From NCBI RefSeq assembly GCF_921293095.1, contig NC_060246.1, positions 135,408,198 to 135,472,197 of the forward strand: a stretch of 64,000 nt of DNA, written 5' to 3'. Within the stretch, counting starts at the first letter, position 1; every line of letters begins with the position of its first letter. Shown here in pieces: positions 56,378 through 64,000 of the stretch. The stretch is from Ischnura elegans. Its lineage: Eukaryota > Arthropoda > Insecta > Odonata > Coenagrionidae. The notes beneath the pieces are model-generated. The model was not told the DNA's origin. It ran no database searches and was given only the letters and a program-made list of their open reading frames with translations. The position numbers were made by a program, and so were the translations under genes.

Positions 56378-56725
56378 GTAGGTATCGATTATGAATAAAA
56401 TTTAATTTTTTAAATGGGGTGCCAGTTGAAATTAATACTTAAAGAAAACAATAAATGTTTGCTTTGTAACATTTAATCAATAATTTCTTCATTTGTTAAA
56501 TATTTTTTCACCTCTCTTCTAAAAATAACTATTAAATGCTAAAAATAGAGAATAAATTACGTATTATGCATAAGCATTTAGCGATTCACATCATCTTTTA
56601 GATGTAGATCAATATGTGATCAACATTTCCAGCCTTTTTTCTTTCAAATCAATGTTATATTTTTCATTGACGTCAACCGCTTCCGTTGACGAAGCTGAAG
56701 TAGAAGGCTTAAACGACGTTCTTAC

Positions 56726-56893
56726 CCGTTATGTGGTTGTCCGTGGCAACAAGTGAGAGGAGGTTGGGGATTTTGAACACCACTCTTGGTAGGCTGATGA
56801 AGGCATTGTGTGAGATGTCGAGTTTTGTCAACGCAGACAGATCACAGAATTCCTCTGGGAGGCGACTGAGTCTGTTGCAAGACAAATTCAGAA
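56726..56893 (-). CDS. LRRC20: LRRC20-like protein, internal LRR exon
   Basis: The minus-strand acceptor TTTCTCTTCGCAG (AG at 56894-56895) and donor ACGGGTAAGA bound a 168-bp exon, phase 1 at both ends. It encodes LNLSCNRLSRLPEEFCDL, SALTKLDISHNAFISLP and VFKIPNLLSLVATDNHITG. That makes two full leucine-rich repeats plus the start of a third, with the canonical LxLxxNxLxxLP spacing. The order and the LDISHNAF block fit the central repeats of LRRC20. The intron to the last exon is 55044-56725 (1,682 bp) and holds two MITEs. The start codon and first repeats must lie further right; I found no matching exon before 64000. Confidence 0.85.
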
Positions 56894-56999
56894 CTGCGAA
56901 GAGAAAGAAAAGAGGCCAATGCGTTACACAGGTTCCATTAAAAGAACCCCTTGTGTGCATATTTAAATCTACACAAAATTAATAAATGGTTAGTGTAGG

Positions 57000-57690
57000 G
57001 CTTCTTCTTCTCCAAATAAAGTCTTGAAAAAATTAAATTCCAAAGTAACACTAAATGACTGCTTTCAAAACATGAATGAGAATTAACTCTAAATTAGTTC
57101 CAAATATTTACAGTAGTTATTTTTGTCTCATGGCAGATGTTAGGAAAACCAAACAAGGTTGCCCATTCACTGTAAATAAAAGCGTCTTTCAATGATATCG
57201 CTTCAAGATGGTGATCTTGTCAGTCGACCAGTTTTTACCATCAATTAGGGATTTTCAAGCAAAAAATGGCATAGACCGATTAAAAAGACCTTTGATATGC
57301 TACAAAGAATATGCTGATGTATTCATTAATCAGCATAATATTTCCAATCATTTGCTTGAAAATGACGAGGCATCACATCTTTTTTAATCGAGGATTAAAT
57401 TAATTCATTTATAAACTCTTTGATCTCACTAGTCGATCAGTGCGCTGCAGTAATACGATAATGGGTGAAGCGCCTGTCTCATCATAACTTATGATCTCAT
57501 TTAGCTTAACAAATGAAGCAAGTAGACCGTGGAACATCATCCAGATGATTAACCATCTGAACCAACGGGAAAACCTAATTACCCCATTATTCTCATGGGA
57601 GTTGGGTAAGCTTCCGTTCGCTCGCGAGTTGAAATCAGTCTTGTTTGCACAAGACGCAGGAGTTCGGGCATATGATCGACCGAGTCTCTC
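57000..57690. other. AT-rich probable intron of the LRRC20-like gene
   Basis: A weak foldback occurs here: TTTTCAAGCAAA (about 57253) is inverted at about 57350, with a small inner hairpin around ATGCTGATGTATTCATTAAT. Nothing else was recognised. Confidence 0.35.
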
Positions 57691-57695
57691 CCTAG

Positions 57696-57881
57696 ATGAA
57701 CCCTAGCTCCTGTGGAACACGAGTCCGGCTTTCAATTGACCGCGGTCTGTCGGATCTAGATCCATCTTGTCGCTTCGGACAAGGGTCGGCTCTTGCCCCA
57801 TGGCGGTACCAACACGCTGCACTGCGTAGCGCTCGTGAACTACGTAAACTCGATGCGGTTATTGGGAGGGGCGGGAGGAGG
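57696..57881 (+). CDS. Candidate first exon in a CpG-rich island
   Basis: The ATG at 57696 opens a 62-codon frame (MNPSSCGTRVRLSIDRGLSD onward, then Ala/Arg/Leu-rich) that reaches a strong donor GGAGGTAAGG at 57881. GC content is high, so open frames are expected by chance, and an overlapping frame (57491-57706) is open as well. No second exon was found. It may be only a promoter island. Confidence 0.2.
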
Positions 57882-57889
57882 TAAGGCCG

Positions 57890-60540
57890 CGAACGGGGAG
57901 AGCGTGGTTCTATAATTAGGTCGGGATTTTCCAGCCGGGAAGCGAGCCAACAGTCTATGCTCTCTCAAATCGGAAGGATGCTTTAAGAAACTTTATTTTT
58001 ACTAACGCGAGAAGAGCGAGAAGAGGATGGGGTGAAGGATGGGAGGAAGACGATAGGTTTTTAAGGGTTCGTTGGAGAAATGGAGACAAGGGTCTTTGAA
58101 TGGTGGTGGGGTCAGCGGCCTCAGGGGAAGGGATGAAGGAGACACGATGGAGGATGTAAGACGTGAGTGAATTGGAAGGTTTGAGAATGTTGAGCTAAAA
58201 GGGTACCACGGAATTCTGGGAAGGGTTGCTGCTGCCAAGGGACTTATCGTGGGAGGAGAAGTCAACGCAAAGGAAGGATGAGAATGCGTCAGCGGCAAGT
58301 CCCTTCAAATCACTAATTAGCTGGTTTTATTTTTAAATTTCAACTCTCGAGTCCCTCAGTCAGGACAATCAACTGGAAAAGTTGAGGCCCGACAGACGCA
58401 CCGGTGTACTCATGGCCATTTTCTAATTCCTGGCTATCTACTTTAAATATCAATGAAAATATACTTTCCCAAATATAAGAAGGTGTAAAATAAATTTTTA
58501 TGGGGATAATTAAAAATTTAAAAGCTCCGTATCTTTAAAAAAATGGAAGGGAATATTTATTGGAAAAAATTCCCATTTTTAGCTCGAAATTTTATCCGGT
58601 GAATACATATTCTTTCCGGCCGCGCACCTATGCTCTTAATGAAATACAACACGTATCATATACCAATTAATTCCATATATTTTGAAGTGGAAACTACAGA
58701 GGAAAATGAAAATTTTTCTGCATAACACGTTTTAATTTTTATAATGGATATAATTATAATAATATTATGCATGAATCTCAAGTGGTTTTTAACCATTTTA
58801 CTTCCACAATTTCCTCAGTTTTACTCTAATCTCACTTTTACTTAAGACACTAAACGGAGTTAGCGAGATAGGATGCGTTTTTTGCACAGTAAAGTACAAT
58901 GAAAATAAAGCATATACTGTAAGGAAATGTTTTGAAGTAACGGCCCACATAAAATCGGTATGTTTTTCATATTCTATCGGCAAATCAGTATAATCACAAA
59001 AATATCATATTCCGATATGCATAAAATTAGTAAAATTTTCAGTATATTTTTATAATGACGTTTACTCCTGGAATCAATTCACCATCATACGATGGATAGC
59101 TCACCTCGAAATATCATGCATTGGTTACTGCGGTGACAGAAGTTAACCGATCTTTCCATCGAACGCTTCGAAAAGGAGTTAAGTTACACGCTCGTTATCG
59201 CGATGGCAAACATTTATGATCTGCGCGTTGATTTTTAATTAAGTTTTTTTTATGCAGACAGTGATTAGGCGCTATCAACAATTTCCAATTAAATTAATTA
59301 AGAAACTTGGGGATGGGGTGTGGCCAAAGTTGAGTGCAAGGCGCCGCTCCGGCTTTCTCATGCCATGGCCCCTTCCTCTCACTCTATCCTCGGTACCTTC
59401 AAGGTCCCATAAATTTCACGTTGCGGTGCTTCCCGATTGCAAGAGGAGGAGATGTTGGAGGACGAATCAATTTCAGGCGATGCCTTTTTAAAAAGTCTTG
59501 GGCGTGCGTGAGGGTGAATGGGCACTCCATAAAATCAATCCTCCTAGGAGAGATGAGGCATGAAAGATCTTTTCGCAGGGAGAAGAAAATTCCTCATCAT
59601 CAGGACGATTTCACAACTACCCTGATGTTAATGTGCCGCAGATATCGATGAGCTTATCTTGGATTTATGTATTTTGAAACTGCATGGGAAAAGAACGAGA
59701 ATAGGACGGACACGTATTTGAAATGAATCATTGGTGTAGACTGGGGTAGAGGAAATGAATAAGGAGAGTATTCTTGTAGGCTTTTTCAAGTTGATTGTCT
59801 CAGTGTGGTTAGAAAGGCAGAGCATGTTTATAGAAGAAGAGAAAATTGTGAGACAGGAAAGAGTAGAAAACGAGAAATATACTTATTAATTAGATGTGGC
59901 TCTTAAAACGAGAAATAGTGGGAGCCAGAAGACAATAGGTAGTATAAATAGACGGCACAAAATTATAACATCTGCATAGTTACTGGAATAATTAATTGAT
60001 CATCGAAAAATGTGCGTCGGAATTTGATCGTTAAGTTTAAACCGAATTTGAACATATATGTGCCCCAGTGAAAATATGCTCTGCTAAGGGTGAAAAAATA
60101 TTCAATTTATGAGGAAAAAGTATATTTTCTTGAGTTATAACTAAGAGCTGAAGAATTACCATCTGTAGCCAAATTCTATGGGCAAAAAAGTATTAGTTCC
60201 AGCTAATATCTCAATTTAAACGTTTTTAGTTACCTACTTATTCGGACATGTTTCCTTGCAGTTCCCTTGTGCAAAAAATGCGGCGAAGTGCATATGCTTT
60301 GATTATTAAAATCAAATGTCATAAATTGAACTCCTTGAAACATAACTATTTTCCAAGGGAAATTAATGATAATTTAAATGTTTTGGAGCAGAAAAGTATT
60401 GATTGAATAATGTTGGAATAAAGTGCTCTGGTTCCGAGGGCTATATTTGAAACTTAATAGACATACTACGAGTCCTCGGCGAAGACAAATACGCGTGAAG
60501 ACGCAGATGATGATAAACTAGCGTTTCCGGGGTCACATGA
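57890..60540. other. Mixed stretch without recognisable features
   Basis: 57990-58300 is strongly purine-rich on the plus strand (G/A) and its 98-codon minus-strand frame is low-complexity Pro/Ser. The rest is AT-rich. No LRR exon, tRNA box or element end was found. Confidence 0.4.
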
Positions 60541-60900
60541 GTGTAGTCTTGAGGGGGGAGGAAGGGGAAGTTGGATCCCATGAATACAAAACTACTTCGT
60601 CACACACGCACGGATTTAGAAGTCCGGACGGAGGGCTTCTGCGTCACCGCGTATTTTTTTCAGCCACGAAAGAACATGAGGAGGGTTGACAAAATTGGGA
60701 GGACTTTTTGGCATCGGAGAGGAGGAGCGGGCGACTGGAACGAGGCAGACAGTGTGGTGTTGCTGAGCGCACCCAACGACCACCGAGAGATTTCGGAACG
60801 CTTAAAGAGCTGGAGGGAGGCCCAAGAGGAGATGGCAGGAGATTTGCAGTCATCGAATTCTATGTAGAGTGCAACCCTTTGGCGGAGCACTTCAAAAGTT
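60541..60900. other. GC-rich patch open in several frames
   Basis: Two overlapping plus-strand frames (98 and 125 codons) and two minus-strand frames are open together. None shows a conserved motif. It could be a promoter-type island. The 125-codon frame runs on into the hairpin at 61003 and is not considered a gene. Confidence 0.3.
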
Positions 60901-61002
60901 TGTGTATCTTACAGCTGGACTCAGTCCAAAATAATCAAGTATATCATAAATGCCTTGGCCTTGCCATGGTTGAGATACTTCGCGTTAGAAATCTCTATAA
61001 TT

Positions 61003-61138
61003 TCGATACCTTCACTTCAAATACGCTCAACAATCGCCCACCGAATCAAATCCGCTCATTTAGTAGCCCCAGTAGTACCAAATGAACGGATTTGAATCGG
61101 TGGGCGATTGTTGAGCGTTTTAGCAGTGGAGGCATCGA
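61003..61138. repeat. Inverted repeat: 59-bp arms, 18-base loop
   Basis: The inner 39 bp of each arm (61023-61061 and 61080-61118) pair with only two mismatches, and the outer 20 bp pair imperfectly. The arms contain GCTCAACAATCGCCCACCG and its complement. Loop: TAGTAGCCCCAGTAGTAC-like. As an RNA it would form a long stem with a medium loop, in the size range of microRNA or hairpin-siRNA precursors. It could also be a small foldback element. Confidence 0.85.
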
Positions 61139-61139
61139 T

Positions 61140-61610
61140 TTGTATCATTTATACTTTTGTTTCGGGACAAAACGTTATCCCTTGGAACCCATTAAAATTC
61201 AAACCACTTCAACGAAAATGAACTATGAGAAAAGTTGAAGTCGAAAACCTTCCACTAAACCCAGTTTGTAGATCGTTTCATCGCATTTTTGACATAGAAT
61301 GAGTATCAAAATTGAGAAAAACAAGCGAACAGTAAAAGTCCCACTTAATGGGAAAATTCATAATTTAGACTGATTACACAATTATCTCAATTTTATATTC
61401 ATAAATATTTTTTATGTATATTAGCCCCTCCTTTAAGTCATGCCTTAGTTTAGACGATCCTCTAGGTTTAGCGTCCCCCCAGTATTCACTTATTTGAAGT
61501 CAATGAAATTGATTATTTTCTATAAATGGACTTTGCGACTTAAGAGTCTTTATACTTCGCGTCGGTTAGACATCGATGTCATGCTGCTTCCCCAAAAAAA
61601 TCATAGAAGA
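61140..61610. other. AT-rich spacer between the hairpin and the Tigger element
   Basis: No gene-like or element-like signal was recognised. Confidence 0.4.
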
Positions 61611-62128
61611 CCTTCTACACCCATGTCTCGTATAGCGCAAGGGATGCGTTCCTTGGGGTCTTTGCGCTATACGAATTTGCGTTATACGAGAGCGTTTTAA
61701 CATAGGGAAGATAGGGATGCGTTCCTGGTAGCATAGGTCTTGGGTATTGAATTTCCTCTAAAACATCTATATTCCCATAAAAAGCCTTAGAAAACATTAT
61801 TTCTATAAATATTTATATTTTAAACATCTTTAAAGATAGTATTCACGCATTCAAAGACTTTTATTCACGTTAAAAAAAATTCTTACGTGCTTTCGAAATT
61901 CCATCCTGTCGTGCGGGTGGGCTAACATCTGCTATCTCAGGGGATCGTAATGCGTTGCCGGCAGTTGATGATTTTTCAAACTAGTCTAAAAACAACTATT
62001 GTGTCACCCAGGCCCTTTTGTCGCTCATCGAAATGACAGGAAAATGCTACTTTAAATGCCATTTCATAGCTAGCGGAGTTTATGAATGATAAATCATTTT
62101 AATTTGAAGTCCTCCGAGTCATTAGCAG

Positions 62129-62389
62129 CTACGTGAAACAGTCTTTAAATGCCTTGAAACCTGACCCAGGTTTTCCTTCCCTGAAAATGAATGAACGAGA
62201 ATGCATTCTTTTCCTAAAGAATATCGTCTCATCAACACTAAAAACTAGTTGAGGGGGAAAGGAGCCACTTTCAATAACAGCTTGGAGTTCATCAGAAAAT
62301 GTTGTGGTGGCTGCGCTATCAACACTTGCAGATTCACCTGATATCGCCGCACTGAAAATACCTGCTTGCCGTTTAAATTCTGGAACCAA
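62129..62389 (-). pseudogene. Tigger transposase fragment: start of the DDE domain
   Basis: The minus-strand frame contains LVFSVDETIFFRKRMHSRSF and PGSGFKAFKD. This corresponds to the NVDETGLFWKRMPSRT and APGFKASKDR segments of Tigger and jerky transposases as I know them. The D in VDET is the first catalytic residue and is intact; downstream catalytic residues were not found in frame. It is separated from the N-terminal fragment by a frame break and a deletion of the central part. Confidence 0.85.
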
Positions 62390-62525
62390 CCGGAGCTTTC
62401 ACTTAATGTCTCGGAGCGATTACCACTCTCGTCTTTTTGTACTGATTCACCATGAACTTTCCGTATGTGTAGACCGCTCGGTTGAAGTTGGTGCGGCTGA
62501 GGTCACTGATATTTTAGCTTCGTCT

Positions 62526-62792
62526 TTATTCAGAATAAGGCATCGTGAGTTTAAACTTCCGCGCAATATCGCTTTGACGCTCTCCATTTTCAAAGCAATT
62601 GACCTCTCTCAAGTCCTCTTCTAGGTTAATGGTTTTTCTTGATAAATTCTTGATTTTTCTACACGCATTCCTATTTTTTGCCATATTCTCTTGGTTTTTA
62701 CTCTGTATGGTTCTATCTAAATCACCTTCTTCTGCTGAACTGTATTCCTGAGACGCAGAAGGGCTATGACTGCGGGGAGGGAACGAAGCCAT
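62526..62792 (-). pseudogene. Tigger transposase fragment: N-terminal helix-turn-helix
   Basis: The minus-strand frame starts with ATG at 62790-62792. After an unusual Ser-rich leader of about 30 residues it enters the CENP-B/psq-type DNA-binding domain: INLEEDLREVNCFENGERQS, then DIARKFKL. Tigger proteins normally read LEEKLEVIKRFENGE here. The frame stops shortly after this helix, before the second helix-turn-helix, so the protein is broken. Confidence 0.85.
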
Positions 62793-63359
62793 TGTGTTTA
62801 AGACTCTATAGCGGACCCTTTTATGTGTTGATGCTATTCATGCGCAACTCGGCCACCGCTCCGTTTCTCCCCCGTGAATACCGATGACCTTGAAGGCTTT
62901 AGCGTAGACTCTCTACCTGGAAGTCAATCGCCCGGTAACCTACGACGGCAAAAATACGTCTCAAACCGTATTACTGAAAAAAAAACTCATTTCAACTAGC
63001 CCCACGCTTAATTAACGATCTAAATTATTTATTATCATTCTGTTAAGGAGACGAGATAAATCTTCGGAAGGCCGGCTATCTAGACCCAATGACGAGTAAT
63101 ACTTTTGGCAATTGCGCATCAATGAATTTCGATTAATATATAAACAAAAAAGAAGATTTGAGGCAAGAAATAATATTAATATACGTAAATTGATAGAAAT
63201 TTCGTGTGTACTTAGCGCAAGTTCACGTTTTATCACGAGAGCGTTTAAGATTTTTGATTAGGCTACACTGCGTTGCAATGTTTCCCCGAGGAACGAATTT
63301 GCGCTATATCGAAATTGCGCTAATCGAAATTGCGCTATACGAGACATGGGTGTATAAGC

Positions 63360-64000
63360 TTTTTTTTCTCCCTCAAGATAGTAATTACTGAGTAGTTTCA
63401 ACAATTAACATAATATAACTAAAATTATAGCCTTCAAGGACTTTTGGAGCTTATTTCGAAAGGATTTCTTTAAGGTTGGATTGAAAAGAGGCTCTTATAA
63501 TATGAACACGAAAACATAAAAAAGGTATGTACGAAAAATTTTAACATTAGCTATGTTTTGGTGCATAGCGTTATAAAATGTTTTGCGAATATGCTGGCAC
63601 TGCGCCAACTATGTGACGAGCTCAACGGTGTGTAAACGAATTGCGGTGTATTGTGTTTGTAGAGCAAACACAGCAGTTTTGTTTGCTCAATGCGGGCGGT
63701 AAGGTAGATTACTTAAGGATTGATTGGAATTATGAGTCACGTAAACCAGTTTTTTCAAGGAGCACATATATATAGGTGGAGTAAGTTGAGGGAGGAGTTA
63801 AGACCACTCTTTTAGTTTATTTCCCGTCACACCCCTGAGAATGAGGGTGGAATGGGGACAAATAATAAAATTCGCGCAAGGTCGTGAACACAGCGGAGGA
63901 GAAAACGAAGGGGCGATAAAATGGCTGCGGAGTTTTTTTTACAACCCAGACAGGAAAGACGGGGAAGGAGGTTGTGAAGGAGGAGAGTGGATGCTGGAGG
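63360..64000. other. Unannotated right edge
   Basis: Mixed AT-rich sequence with a G-rich plus strand from 63820 on. No exon of the LRRC20-like gene or other feature was recognised. Confidence 0.4.

Larger units (their letters stand above)
61618..63352 (-). mobile_element. Tigger/pogo-type DNA transposon, complete ends, decayed
   Basis: The element is bounded by TA at 61616-61617 and 63353-63354. Its termini are exact inverted repeats of 23 bp, starting CACCCATGTCTCGTATAGCG. Subterminal copies of TATAGCGCAAATTCG-like motifs follow on both sides, with GTTCCTNGGGG beyond. TA duplication and TATA-CGAA-type termini are typical of Tigger elements in the pogo group of the Tc1/mariner superfamily. 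At 1,735 bp it is shorter than a full-length autonomous element, so internal sequence has been lost. Confidence 0.92.

Noticed and set aside
58002-58298. 98-codon minus-strand ORF
   Set aside because: Low-complexity Pro/Ser/Leu string opposite a purine-rich tract; no other support.
1-64000. CRISPR arrays, operons, bacterial promoters or phage genes
   Set aside because: None seen; spliced genes, an intron-bearing tRNA, SINEs and MITEs show the DNA is nuclear and eukaryotic.

Overview
The window is a stretch of nuclear DNA from an arthropod, most likely an insect. It is AT-rich, carries very few exons and is dominated by short transposable elements. Three things point to an arthropod: two tRNA-Tyr genes that are near-identical in exon sequence to insect tRNA-Tyr(GTA), each with a 15-bp intron; a split leucine-rich-repeat gene; and elements typical of insect genomes (hAT-type MITEs with 8-bp target duplications, a Tigger/pogo relic, a piggyBac-like element, a chimeric LINE, a gypsy gag/protease scrap and tRNA-derived SINEs). 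There is no sign of operons, ribosome binding sites or prokaryotic genes. No ORF passes about 170 codons, and the longest ORFs are low-complexity or chance.

Layout. From 1 to 7.1 kb lie MITEs, a SINE split by a MITE, the first copy of a 650-bp dispersed repeat and several GC- or pyrimidine-rich islands. From 7.5 to 10.7 kb lie the duplicated tRNA-Tyr unit, a three-unit array with a period of about 357 bp, and a GC-rich island. From 11 to 33 kb the DNA is almost gene-free and filled with nested MITEs, SINEs, a piggyBac-like element, small hairpins and the gypsy relic. From 33 to 41 kb there are two tandem arrays; on the minus strand these carry a ladder of exon-like segments with good splice sites, the most unusual structure here. 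At 45.3-46.8 kb is a minus-strand LINE broken by a MITE. From 47.2 to 49.7 kb on the plus strand are two candidate spliced coding segments. At 50.1 kb is an almost perfect 88-bp inverted repeat. From 54.9 to 56.9 kb are the last two coding exons of a minus-strand LRRC20-like gene, whose 5' exons must lie beyond 56.9 kb and probably outside the window. At 61.0 kb is a second hairpin, and at 61.6-63.35 kb a complete but decayed Tigger/pogo transposon with TA target duplication.

The firm gene content is two tRNA genes and one LRR gene fragment. The other exon models come from reading frame plus splice signals only and are scored accordingly. All comparisons to families are from memory of their motifs; no searches were run.
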